The position numbers and the translations under genes were made by a program. A stretch of DNA of 64,000 nt from Sphingorhabdus sp. EL138 (lineage in GTDB: Bacteria; Pseudomonadota; Alphaproteobacteria; Sphingomonadales; Sphingomonadaceae): contig NZ_CAMAYF010000005.1 of assembly GCF_945862485.1 (NCBI RefSeq), positions 1 to 64,000 of the forward strand, given 5' to 3'. Shown piece after piece: positions 26,809 to 36,500 of this stretch (the first letter of the stretch is position 1; every line of letters starts with the position of its first letter). The notes under the pieces are model-generated. The model had not been told where the DNA came from. It ran no database searches and saw only the letters and a list, made by a program, of their open reading frames with translations.

Positions 26809-27950
26809 GCCTCAGCCGCCAGCATTTTGAGCGCAACGCGCCGATAGATTTCCGTGAGCGCCGATAGGTCCGCAATTGCGACCGCTTCATCCAGCTTATG
26901 CATCGTTGCATTGCACAGGCCAAACTCGACCACAGGGCAAATTTTGGTCAGGAAACGGGCGTCCGAAGTGCCGCCAGTGGTTGATGCTTCTGGTGCGATA
27001 CCGACCACAGCCTCAACCGCATCCGATATAGCAGCCGAAAGCGCCCCAGGAGGTGTCAGGAAGGCCTCTCCGGAGATCATGGCTGTCAGGGTGCCGCCAT
27101 GGCGCTCTACAAGCTCACGGAGCCTTAAAACAAGCGCATCGCCGTTTTGCAAATCATTGAACCGGATCGATAATCGCGCTTCGGCCTTTGCCGGAATGAC
27201 ATTGGTCGCCTTGTTGCCGACGTTCAGGTCCGTAATTTCAATATTGCTCGCCTGAAACCAGTCGGTGCCGTCATCGAGCGTGATCGCTTCAATCTCGGCC
27301 AGAATCGCGATAAGGCTTGGAATTGGGTTATCCGCCAGATGCGGATACGCGACATGGCCTTGCGTGCCCGCGACCGAAATCCACATGTTGACCGAACCGC
27401 GACGGCCGATTTTCATCATGTCACCCAAGCGGTTGACGCTGGTAGGTTCGCCGACGAGGCAATAATCAGGGATGCTGCCCCGTTTTTGCATATGGGTAAT
27501 CAATGCCCGTGTGCCTTGGATGGCGGGCCCTTCCTCGTCGCCGGTGATAATCAGGCTGATTGTGCCTGCATCCTTGGGAATGTCATGCAGCGCGGCAACA
27601 AAAGCGGCGATGCTGCCCTTCATATCAACGGCGCCGCGTCCGTGGAGCAAATCGCCTTTGATCTCTGGCACAAACGGGTCGCTGGCCCAGCCATTTCCGG
27701 GCGGCACGACATCGACGTGACCAGCGAACGCAAAGTGGCCCCCGCTTGCCGTACGAATGGCAAAGAGATTCTCCACCGGCGCGCCATGGGCAGGGTTGTC
27801 GTCATCTTTGCCCGAGATGAAACGTTCGACGGTAAAGCCCAGCGGGGCAAGCATCTCTTCAAGCGCGTCAAACACCGCGCCACTGGCGGGTGTGACGCTT
27901 TCGCAAGCGATCAGGCGTTGGGCATAAGCCAGTGCAAGAGCATTATTCAT
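26805..27950 (-). CDS. dapE: Succinyl-diaminopimelate desuccinylase
   Basis: A 381-residue M20 zinc metallopeptidase-type enzyme that converts N-succinyl-LL-diaminopimelate to LL-diaminopimelate. Metal ligands are visible in FAGHVDVVPPG, GRGAVDMKG and TGDEEGPA; VGEPTS and the C-terminal EFGLCNATMHKLDE also match. With dapB at 9630 it serves lysine and cell-wall synthesis by the succinylase route. The start has no strong ribosome-binding site. It lies downstream of glpK on the same strand, separated by 80 nt. Confidence 0.95.
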   Translation of the reverse strand: MNNALALAYAQRLIACESVTPASGAVFDALEEMLAPLGFTVERFISGKDDDNPAHGAPVENLFAIRTASGGHFAFAGHVDVVPPGNGWASDPFVPEIKGDLLHGRGAVDMKGSIAAFVAALHDIPKDAGTISLIITGDEEGPAIQGTRALITHMQKRGSIPDYCLVGEPTSVNRLGDMMKIGRRGSVNMWISVAGTQGHVAYPHLADNPIPSLIAILAEIEAITLDDGTDWFQASNIEITDLNVGNKATNVIPAKAEARLSIRFNDLQNGDALVLRLRELVERHGGTLTAMISGEAFLTPPGALSAAISDAVEAVVGIAPEASTTGGTSDARFLTKICPVVEFGLCNATMHKLDEAVAIADLSALTEIYRRVALKMLAAEA

Positions 27951-28030
27951 TAATCGGAGGCGTTACGGATTAATGCGCGCCAAAACAAGTCAGACATCGG
28001 CGTTACAATAAGGCTGTTTGCGTCATTATA

Positions 28031-29497
28031 TCATTGCAGAACGCGGGTAAGTGCGTTTGACCAGCCAGCCAAGCGGACGTCGCGTGCCTCTGTACCAAGC
28101 ATCGGCGCAAAACGCTTTACCCCACCGCGCATGCTGGCCGCATCCTCCAACGTGGGAAATAGTCCGCAACCCACCGCCGCCAGCATCGCTGCCCCAAGCG
28201 CCGTTGTTTCGACAAAGGCGGGTCTTTCCACGTCGATTGTCAGCATGTCCGCCAGATCCTGCGCCATCCAGTCATTCGCCACCATGCCGCCATCAATGCG
28301 CAATTCGGCCCAGTCTGCGCCATCGGCGGCAAAGGCGGTTTTGAGGTCATAGGTCTGGTGCGCCATCGCCTCCAATGCGGCACGAGCAACATGCGCCTTT
28401 GTCGCCGCAAAGCTCAGCCCGCTGATCGTAGCGCGGGCATCGGGACGCCAATGCGGCGCGCCAAGCCCCGAAAGCGCGGGTACGAGGTATACACCTCCAT
28501 TGTCCGGCACGCTGCGCGCCAGTGGCTCGGTTTCGGCGGCATGCGATATCAACCCCAGATCATCGCGCAGCCATTGCACAAGGCTACCTGCGACAAATAC
28601 TGATCCTTCCAGCGCATAATGACGCTCGCCATTCAATTGGTACAAAATTGTCGAAAGCAAACGGTGGCGTGACTGGCGCAATGAGTTTCCGGTTTGTGTG
28701 AGCACAAATGCGCCCGTGCCAAAGGTCGCCTTAGTTTGCCCGACGGCAAAGCAACCTTGCCCAATGGTAGCGGCCTGCTGATCCCCCGCCATGCCCGATA
28801 TGCGGATTGCGCCGCCGAAATGCTCCGGCACTGTCGTGCCAAGGTCACCTGCGCAGTCCGTAATTTCTGGTAAGATGTCACGTGGGACGCCGAACAGGTC
28901 CATCAACCCGTCGTCCCATCCGCCGCTGCCAATCGCCATGAGCGCGGTGCGCGCAGCATTACTGGCGTCGCTGATATGGCTTCCGCCGGTGAGCCTGTAG
29001 ACAAGATAGCTTTCGACCGTGCCCACCGCCAAATGTGCGCCTGCGTCCTTCAATTGCGGCCAATTTTCCAACGCCCAGCCAATTTTTGAACCCGAGAAAT
29101 AGGGGTCAAGCAACAAGCCGGTTTTCGCTTGAACAACTGGCTCTTCGCCTTGCGCCTTCCTCGCGGCGCACATATCGGCTGTCCGGCGGTCTTGCCACAC
29201 GATCGCAGGGGCAAGTGGCTTGCCGGTGCGTTTGTCCCAGAACACAACGGTCTCGCGTTGGTTGGTTATGCCAATGCTCGCGATCCGGTCTGCGCCGCCT
29301 GCCTTGGCGACCATCGCTTGCGCGCAGGCCAGAGTCAGGTTCCAGATTTCTTCGGCATCATGTTCAACAAGGCCAGGTTGCGGATAATGTTGCGTGAGCG
29401 GGCGTTGGCAACTGTCGACGGCGGTCCCGTCCGCGGCAAATAATACAGCGCGCGTTGATGTCGTGCCTTCGTCAATGACCAATATATATTCGCTCAT
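28031..29497 (-). CDS. glpK: Glycerol kinase
   Basis: A 488-residue FGGY-family kinase that phosphorylates glycerol to glycerol-3-phosphate. The N terminus MSEYILVIDEGTTSTRAVLF contains the phosphate-binding motif. TNQRETVVFWD, ATFGTGAFVL and the FGGY signature GGMVANDWMAQDLADML are present. The ATG at 29497 overlaps the stop of the 85-residue gene upstream (ATGA), which fixes the start. No glpD or glpF gene is visible nearby. Confidence 0.95.
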   Translation of the reverse strand: MSEYILVIDEGTTSTRAVLFAADGTAVDSCQRPLTQHYPQPGLVEHDAEEIWNLTLACAQAMVAKAGGADRIASIGITNQRETVVFWDKRTGKPLAPAIVWQDRRTADMCAARKAQGEEPVVQAKTGLLLDPYFSGSKIGWALENWPQLKDAGAHLAVGTVESYLVYRLTGGSHISDASNAARTALMAIGSGGWDDGLMDLFGVPRDILPEITDCAGDLGTTVPEHFGGAIRISGMAGDQQAATIGQGCFAVGQTKATFGTGAFVLTQTGNSLRQSRHRLLSTILYQLNGERHYALEGSVFVAGSLVQWLRDDLGLISHAAETEPLARSVPDNGGVYLVPALSGLGAPHWRPDARATISGLSFAATKAHVARAALEAMAHQTYDLKTAFAADGADWAELRIDGGMVANDWMAQDLADMLTIDVERPAFVETTALGAAMLAAVGCGLFPTLEDAASMRGGVKRFAPMLGTEARDVRLAGWSNALTRVLQ

Positions 29498-29751
29498 GCT
29501 TCTGCCGCGCGCTGTGCGCGTCCCTCTCTTGAAAAAATGAAAATGGCACGGTTGCCGAAAACCACATGATTGACCGCAAATCCCATTAGCACCCATTTAA
29601 CCAGCACAAAGACCATGACGTCAATAAAATGCAACCGTGGCGAACCAAAATGCTGATAAAATTCACCCGCATAAAAGCAATCCGGGCAGTATATCACGAA
29701 ATTGTGCGACGCATAAATGTCAACACCATCGATGCGATTTTGCGCGGTCAT
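29494..29751 (-). CDS. Small membrane protein of unknown function
   Basis: An 85-residue protein that I do not recognise. An AAGGA ribosome-binding site precedes the ATG at 29751, and the stop overlaps glpK as ATGA; together these support translation. It contains CPDC (22-25), one hydrophobic segment (VMVFVLVKWVLMGFAVNHVVF, about 45-65) and a basic Arg/Ala-rich C terminus. Coupling to glpK suggests co-expression, but nothing ties it to glycerol use. Confidence 0.55.
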   Translation of the reverse strand: MTAQNRIDGVDIYASHNFVIYCPDCFYAGEFYQHFGSPRLHFIDVMVFVLVKWVLMGFAVNHVVFGNRAIFIFSREGRAQRAAEA

Positions 29752-30144
29752 GACATTCCTTATATCAAATAGGGCAGGAACAGCGACCTATGCCATCCCG
29801 CCGAGTAAGACGGCGCGGCACAAGCTTTTCCCTGCCTCTCGAGGCGCTAGGTTGTCATATAGGTCCCGCAAAATGTCATGTGACCGGACGGCGTCTATCA
29901 ATTGAAACGCTGAACCTGACCGGCAAGGGCACAATATTCAGCGGCGCGGCGCTGATGCATCATGGGTTGCAATTGCCGCACGCATTTCCCGAAACCTGCT
30001 TGCTGTTTTACGCTTCAGCGGTCTGACACCTGTTCGCGCGATCGCGCTGATAATCATCTTTCGTCTGCCGAACCTTTGCAGAGGCCATTGGTTTACATCG
30101 GCCCTGCCGCGCCCCATATCCGGCAGTAGAAAAGGACTGTAACT
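29752..30144. other. Intergenic region with an unassigned 78-codon ORF
   Basis: This 393-nt stretch separates the divergent small-protein/glpK pair from the exonuclease-ligase pair and must contain both promoters. A plus-strand ORF at 29790-30026 (78 codons) has AGGA 10 nt upstream of its ATG. Its product has a basic N terminus (RRVRRRG) and no recognisable family, and I do not call it a gene. No repeat, RNA gene or terminator is evident. Confidence 0.3.
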
Positions 30145-31152
30145 ATTTCCCGAACCGCCGCCCAAGTTTGGATAGAGCCACATGCGCATGGCATTTATGT
30201 CAAGCCAGCGGATATGTGGATTGATCCGTCGCGTCCCGCCGAACGCGCATTGGTGACGCACGGCCATGCCGACCATGCGCGCAGTGGGCATGGAGCGGTC
30301 TGGGCAACGCCAGAGACGCTGGCGATCATGGCGCTGCGTTATGGCACCGAAATGGGCACACCGATGCCTTATGGCGATGGGTTTGAAGCAAATGGTGTGA
30401 AGATAAGCTTTCACCCTGCCGGACATGTTTTGGGTTCCGCACAAATCCTGCTGGAACATGCGGGCGAACGGGTGGTGGTGACGGGGGATTATAAACGGCG
30501 GTTCGATCCGACCTGCGCGCCTTTTGAAGCGGTGGCGTGTGATGTGCTGATTACCGAGGCGACCTTTGGTTTGCCTGTGTTCACCCACCCGCCAATTGAG
30601 GATGAGATTGCCAAATTGCTCGCCGCCCGCGCCGCCCATCAGGAGGGGTGCATATTGATAGGGGCCTATGCCTTGGGCAAGGCGCAGCGCGTCATCGCGG
30701 AATTGCGGCGCGCTGGCTATGACGCGCCCATTTATATCCACGGCGCAATGCAGAAAATGTGCGACCTATATGCGGCGCATGACGTCGCTTTGGGCGAGCT
30801 CATATTGGCAACGGGGCTCGCCAAGGCAGAGATGAAAGGCGCGATTGTTATTGCGCCGCCATCGGCGCTGAATGACCGTTGGGCACAACGTCTGCCCGAC
30901 CCGATAACGGCCATGGCATCGGGATGGATGCGGGTGCGGCAACGCGCGCGGCAGCGTAATGTTGAACTGCCTTTGGTTATTTCCGACCATGCCGATTGGA
31001 CCGAGTTGACCGACACATTGTTGGAACTTCGGCCCAGCGAAACTTGGATTACCCATGGCCGCACCGACGCGCTTGGCCGCTGGTGCGAACTGCACCAATT
31101 GAAGGCGCGCGCGCTTGATTTGGTGGGCCGTGAAGAGGAGGAGGAGGGCTGA
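30145..31152 (+). CDS. Ligase-associated MBL-fold/beta-CASP exonuclease
   Basis: A metallo-beta-lactamase-fold nuclease with the zinc motif THGHADHA (H-x-H-x-D-H), HPAGHVLGSAQ, VTGDYKRRFDP and the beta-CASP-type VISDHADW. It is encoded immediately before a DNA ligase, as in ligase-associated DNA repair modules. The first in-frame ATG (30214) would remove the conserved first strand. Codons upstream read VWIEPHAHGIYVKPAD, typical of the family N terminus. The only start between the in-frame TAG at 30127 and this segment with a ribosome-binding site (AAAGGA, 30131-30136) is ATT at 30145, giving 335 residues. Its stop overlaps the ligase ATG as TGATG. Confidence 0.85.
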   Translation: MSRTAAQVWIEPHAHGIYVKPADMWIDPSRPAERALVTHGHADHARSGHGAVWATPETLAIMALRYGTEMGTPMPYGDGFEANGVKISFHPAGHVLGSAQILLEHAGERVVVTGDYKRRFDPTCAPFEAVACDVLITEATFGLPVFTHPPIEDEIAKLLAARAAHQEGCILIGAYALGKAQRVIAELRRAGYDAPIYIHGAMQKMCDLYAAHDVALGELILATGLAKAEMKGAIVIAPPSALNDRWAQRLPDPITAMASGWMRVRQRARQRNVELPLVISDHADWTELTDTLLELRPSETWITHGRTDALGRWCELHQLKARALDLVGREEEEEG

Positions 31153-32720
31153 TGCAGGCTTTCTCCGCACTCATCGATGGGCTGATTTACACACGCTCGC
31201 GCGACCATAAGGTCCGGCTGATTGCCGATTATCTGCGGAATACCCCCGACCCCGATCGTGGCTGGGCATTGGCGGCACTGGCGGGCACGCTCAGCATAGC
31301 AACGGTGAAAGCTGCCGCGATCCGCGCGATGGCGGAGGAACGCTTTGACCCGATGTTGTTCCGCATGAGCCGCGATTATGTCGGCGACACGGCGGAGACT
31401 GTTGCGCTTATGTGGCCAGAGGTTAGCGCGGATGCCGTGGCACCAACAGTGTCGGAGGTCATCGACCTGCTCAACAGCACAAGCCGTGCGCGCGCGCCAA
31501 TCGTTCTGGCGGGACTGATGGACCGGCTGGATGCCAATGGCCGCTATGCGTTGCTCAAGCTTGCAACTGGCGGGATGCGCGTCGGCATATCAGCGCGGTT
31601 GGCCAAAACCGCTTTTGGGCAAGCCTTTGACCTTTCAGTGGATGACGTTGAAGAGGTCTGGCACGCGCTTCGTCCGCCTTATGCAGAGCTGTTTGCGTGG
31701 GGCGAGGGCAAGTCCGACCGCCCCGACCCCGCCGACAGCGCGTTTTTCCGGCCCTTCATGTTGGCGCATCCCTTGGAGGACGGCATTGTCGATCTCGACG
31801 CATATGCCGCCGAATGGAAATGGGATGGCATCCGTATTCAGATTGCATCCACGGGCGGGGAAACGCGGTTGTTCAGCCGCGGTGGTGATGAAGTGACGGC
31901 AGCCTTTCCGGAAATCGCCGCTGCCTTCAACGGCATTGGCGTGGTCGATGGTGAATTATTAGTACGCGGCGATGTGCAAGGCGGGGAGGCCGCGAGCTTC
32001 AATGCTTTGCAACAACGCTTGGGCCGTAAGAATGTGACCGCGGCGATGCAGGCGGAATATCCGGTATTCGTGCGCCTCTACGACATATTGTTTGACGGGG
32101 CGGAGGATCTGCGCAGCCTAACGTGGACAGCGCGGCGGGAACGGCTTGAGCGGTTCGCGGCGCAACTTGATCCTCTGCGGTTCGATCTGTCCGCGATCAT
32201 CGCCGCGCGCGATTTTAACCATCTGGCGGAAATGCGGGCAGCGGCGCGTGAGGCGGAGATTGAGGGCGTCATGTTGAAGCGGCGCGATTCGCCCTATTTG
32301 GCGGGGCGCAAAGTTGGCCTTTGGTACAAATGGAAACGCGAACCGCTCGTGGCCGATTGCGTGATGATGTACGCACAACGCGGTAGCGGGAAACGCTCGT
32401 CTTTTTATTCGGATTATACCTTTGGCTGTTGGACGCCCGATGGCGCTTTGTTGCCCGTGGGCAAGGCGTATTCCGGATTTAGTGATGCGGAGCTGAAATG
32501 GCTCGACCGCTTTGTCCGCGATAACACGGTCGCGCGTTTCGGTCCCGTGCGCGAGGTCGAAAAATCTTTGGTGCTGGAGGTCGCCTTTGACGCTGTGCAC
32601 GAATCCAAACGGCATAAATCGGGCATTGCGATGCGCTTCCCCCGTATCTCCCGCCTGCGCCGCGACAAGCCAGCGGATGAGGCGGATACGATTGCCGCCT
32701 TACGTGCGATGATTGGTTAG
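31152..32720 (+). CDS. ATP-dependent DNA ligase
   Basis: A 522-residue nucleotidyltransferase ligase. The adenylation site is EWKWDGIR, with K223 the lysine that accepts AMP (motif I, KxDG). An N-terminal helical DNA-binding domain spans about 1-200, and an OB-fold domain follows at about 400-522 (YKWKREPLVADCVMMY). The start follows GAGGAGG and overlaps the exonuclease stop, so the two proteins are probably made together. This ligase is separate from the essential NAD-dependent LigA and likely serves repair. Its stop shares TTAG with the convergent hydrolase stop. Confidence 0.94.
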   Translation: MQAFSALIDGLIYTRSRDHKVRLIADYLRNTPDPDRGWALAALAGTLSIATVKAAAIRAMAEERFDPMLFRMSRDYVGDTAETVALMWPEVSADAVAPTVSEVIDLLNSTSRARAPIVLAGLMDRLDANGRYALLKLATGGMRVGISARLAKTAFGQAFDLSVDDVEEVWHALRPPYAELFAWGEGKSDRPDPADSAFFRPFMLAHPLEDGIVDLDAYAAEWKWDGIRIQIASTGGETRLFSRGGDEVTAAFPEIAAAFNGIGVVDGELLVRGDVQGGEAASFNALQQRLGRKNVTAAMQAEYPVFVRLYDILFDGAEDLRSLTWTARRERLERFAAQLDPLRFDLSAIIAARDFNHLAEMRAAAREAEIEGVMLKRRDSPYLAGRKVGLWYKWKREPLVADCVMMYAQRGSGKRSSFYSDYTFGCWTPDGALLPVGKAYSGFSDAELKWLDRFVRDNTVARFGPVREVEKSLVLEVAFDAVHESKRHKSGIAMRFPRISRLRRDKPADEADTIAALRAMIG

Positions 32721-33586
32721 AGAAACGCCCGCACGTCAGCCATGAAGCGGTCGAATTGGTCATGGTGCAACCAGTGGCCGGCATTTTCATATTCAATGAC
32801 CTTAGCCGTCTGGAAGTGCCCGATGCGGCCGTCTTTTTCGGGGTTGGAGGCCCAGCTATTGGCGCCATACATAAGCAACATCGGGCAGGTGATGGATTGC
32901 CACAATGTCAAAAGATTTTCGCGGGGCATGTCAAAAATGGCCCAGACATTTAGGTAATGGTCAAATTTCCAGCTCCAACTTCCATCTTCGTTGCGGCTGA
33001 TGCCATGCACGGTCAGGTGGCGTGCCTGTTCGTCGGTCAAATAGCTGTTTTCGGTCTTCATCCGTTCATACGCGGCTTCGATATTGGGATAGCGTTTCGG
33101 TGCGCGTCCTGCGGCGTTGCGTTTATCCTCTATCCACTGCCGGAAACGGTTTTGAATACCGATGGCATCACGCTCAGCTTGCATCTGTGGGGACGGGCCC
33201 AGCCCTTCGATGTTCACCATCTTGCGCACATTTTCGGGGAAGAGACCAGTATAGCGGGTCGCGATATTGCCACCCATCGAATGCGCGATGATGCTGACGG
33301 GGGCAAGGTTCAATTGATGGATTAACTGCGCCAGGTCGTAAACGAACGCAGACATTTCGTAATTGCCGTCGGGCGACCAGGCGCTGTCGCCATGGCCCCT
33401 TAAGTCGGGCGCAATGATATGCCAGTCATGGCGCAATTCTTCGGCCACCCAATCCCAACTACGCGCATGATCGCGGCCGCCATGGACCAAGAGCAAAGGC
33501 GGCGCGTCGGGGTTGCCCCAGTCGACATAATTCAGCCGAAGCCGTTGCGAGGTAAAGCTGTTGGTGATGGGGCCATGCAAAGTCAT
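32717..33586 (-). CDS. Alpha/beta-fold hydrolase
   Basis: A 289-residue alpha/beta hydrolase. LLVHGGRDHARSWDWVAEEL carries the oxyanion region, DLRGHGDSAW follows, and the nucleophile elbow is AHSMGGNIA (serine near 106). A histidine near the C terminus (YENAGHWLHHDQ) completes the triad. Substrate is unknown; epoxide hydrolases, esterases and haloalkane dehalogenases share this layout. The start overlaps the smc stop by 4 nt (ATGA), so it is translationally coupled to smc, an unusual partner. Confidence 0.88.
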   Translation of the reverse strand: MTLHGPITNSFTSQRLRLNYVDWGNPDAPPLLLVHGGRDHARSWDWVAEELRHDWHIIAPDLRGHGDSAWSPDGNYEMSAFVYDLAQLIHQLNLAPVSIIAHSMGGNIATRYTGLFPENVRKMVNIEGLGPSPQMQAERDAIGIQNRFRQWIEDKRNAAGRAPKRYPNIEAAYERMKTENSYLTDEQARHLTVHGISRNEDGSWSWKFDHYLNVWAIFDMPRENLLTLWQSITCPMLLMYGANSWASNPEKDGRIGHFQTAKVIEYENAGHWLHHDQFDRFMADVRAFL

Positions 33587-36500
33587 TCTGCGGCCAGTAA
33601 TTGTTCTGCGCCCCCAAGGTCAACCGATACCAGTCGGCTGATGCCCTGTTCAATCATCGTCACGCCGAACAAACGATGCATCCGGCTCATCGTCACGGCA
33701 TTGTGGGTGACGATGAGGTAACGCGTCTCGGTCTCCTGCGTCATGGCGTCGAGCAAGTCACAGAAGCGTTCGATATTGGCGTCGTCCAACGGCGCGTCGA
33801 CTTCGTCAAGCACGCAAATGGGCGCAGGGTTCGTTAGGAACAACCCGAAGATGAGCGCGACCGCCGTAAGCGCCTGTTCGCCGCCCGACAGTAAGGTGAG
33901 CGACTGCAGTTTCTTGCCGGGGGGTTGCGCGAAAATTTCAAGGCCAGCCTCCAATGGATCATCGCTGTCAATCAACGCCAGATGCGCTTGTCCGCCATTG
34001 AACAGGGTTGAAAACAGGCGACGGAAATGTCCGTCTACCGCCTCAAAAGCGGTGAGCATCCGCGCGCGGCCTTCGCGGTTCAGGCTGCCGATGGAACCGC
34101 GCAAGCGGTTGATAGCGAGAGTAAGCTCCTCGCTTTCGGCAAGGCCACTGCCTTGCTGCATTTCCAGTTCGGCCAGTTCGTCGGCGGCGATCAAGTTGAC
34201 GGGGCCAATGCGTTCGCGTTCATTTTGTAGGCGGTCGAGGCGGCTCGATTCCACGCCTGCATCGTCCATCGCATCTTCATCAAAGTTCAGTTTTTCGGGC
34301 AGTACGGGCGGCGGGCATTCGAACCGTTCCCCCGAAATTCGGCCCATTTCGACGCGGCGCTGTTCCTGATTTTCGGCACGCGCCTCTGCGCCTGCACGGG
34401 CTTCGCGCGCCACAGAAAGCCGCTCGGCCGCCGCCGATAATTCGCTTTCCAGCGCGCGCAAGTTTGTCTCATGCGCTGTTTCGGCGGCTTGCAGGCCAGC
34501 GAGCTTTTCGGCCAACTGTTCTTTATCTGCCCGCAAATTGGCCATGTCGCGGGCCAGTATTTCTGGCTTTCCTGCGTTCTCTGCTTGCTCGGTCGCGATG
34601 TCGGCGCTGCGTGTGTTCATTTCGGCGATCCGGCGTTCGGCTTCGCCGGCGCGTTCCTGCCAACTGCGAATTTCGGCCATCGCCACGGCGCGGCGCTCGC
34701 GGCTTTGCGCTATGCGTTGTTCGAGCGCCGACAGGTCCGCCTGATTGCGCGCCAACAGATCGCGCGTAGCCTCATGCGCCGCTGTGAGGTTTTGGACGAG
34801 GTCGGCATGATGCGACCCGTCGGGCAGGGCATCGCGCGCCGTTTCGGCCGCTATGCGCTCCGCTTGCGCTTCGGCCAAATCCTGCGCGGCTGTGGCCATT
34901 CGGTCGCCAAGCGCTGCCTTTGCAGATTTTAGGTGCGTCCAGGCGTCTTCGGCTTGATCGACTGCGCGCAGGGCTTGGCGCAACTGGCCTTCCGTCGCCA
35001 CACGCGCCGCGGTTGCCTTGCGGACTGCATCCTGCGCCGCTTCAATCTGATCTGTCATCTGCAACAGGCTTTGCGCTTGTGCATCGAGCGCGGCTTGCGC
35101 GGGCGCGATGAGCGCATTCAATTCGGCCAAACGGTTGGCGCGGACCAATTGCTCCGCAATCGTCGCGCCGTCGCCATCGGTGGCAAAGCCGTCCCAGCGA
35201 CGCAGCCCGCCCGCCAGCGTAACCAGACGTTCGCCGGGGACGAGGGCTTGGCCATCATCGGTGTCGGCCACACGCACCATAGACAATCGCGCCGCAAGCT
35301 CTGCCGGAGCGTTGACAAAATGGATCAGGGCCGTGTCGGCGACCGTGCCCAGCGCCGCCGTCCCGCCAAGCCAGCGGCGTCCTGTTTCACCGCCAATGCT
35401 CGCATCTGCATCGTCACCCAGTGCAGCGGCCAACGCGCGTTCATAGCCGGGCTTCACCGAAATACGGTCGATGGCCTTGTTGCCTTGGCCCTTGGTCAAC
35501 GAACGCTGCAACGCGCTCTGCTCGGTCAACAATGCAGCGAGTTCGGCCTTGGCACTGGCGATGGCGACTTGGGCAAGGTCGCGGGCGGAGATGAAAGCGG
35601 CCCGCTGCGCTTCGGCGGCTTCATGCGCGTTGCTCTCCGCTTGCAATTGTGTCTGCAGCTTTTGGACGTCGGCATCGGCTTGGTTTTTGGCTGCGGCATA
35701 TTCCGCCTCATCCCCCAAATCGTCCCGTTCATTGGCAATGCGGGCGCAGATCTGTTCAGCGCGCCCTGCATGCGTTGTCGCCGCCGCCAGCGCGGCATCG
35801 GCCACGCGCAATTCGGCGTCCGCGCGCGCTTGCTCGGCGGATGCATTGGCTAAGGCAATTTCGCTTTCGCGCGCTTGCCGCTCCGCATTTTCCGCGGTGC
35901 GCAGCAGGGCAGGGCGCTCCTCTTCTTGTGCTTTAATCTGGTCGGCCAGCTTGACGCTTTCTGCCTGCAACCGGGCAAGCGCATCTGCCGCATCATGCGT
36001 CAGCCTGCCCTCACGCGCGCCATCATCGGCCATACGCGCTGCTTGCGCCGCAAGGTCAGATTGGCGCTGGATTATCCGTTCATGTTCGCCCGTTAGTTGC
36101 ACGAGCTTGTTCGACAGTTCACTGGCCGCATCGCGCGCTGCCATGGCCAGTGCCCGCGCATCGGCAAGCTGTCGCACCGCCTCTTGCTGCTTTTCAGTGA
36201 GGACACGCTGGGCGACAGAAGCGTCCTCAACGGCTTTCGCTGCTGTGTTAGCTTCGGCACGTGCGACATCGGCCGCGGCTTTGGCCTCGCGCCAGCGGAC
36301 AAAGATCAAACGGGCTTCTGCCTGCAATATGTCTTTGGTCAGCGTGCGATAGCGTTCGGCTTGCTTGGCTTGGCGGCGTAATTGGCCTGCGCGCGCGTCC
36401 ATATCGGCAAGGATGGTCGCGAGCCGTGCCAAATTGCTTTCGGCGGCGCGCAGTTTCTGCTCGGCATCTTTGCGCCGGACATGCAGGCCGGAGATACCTG

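Noticed and set aside
34933-36352. Long plus-strand ORFs (306 and 293 codons) inside smc
   Set aside because: Antisense to the SMC coiled coil; Ser/Arg/Ala-rich composition expected of shadows of high-G+C coding sequence.
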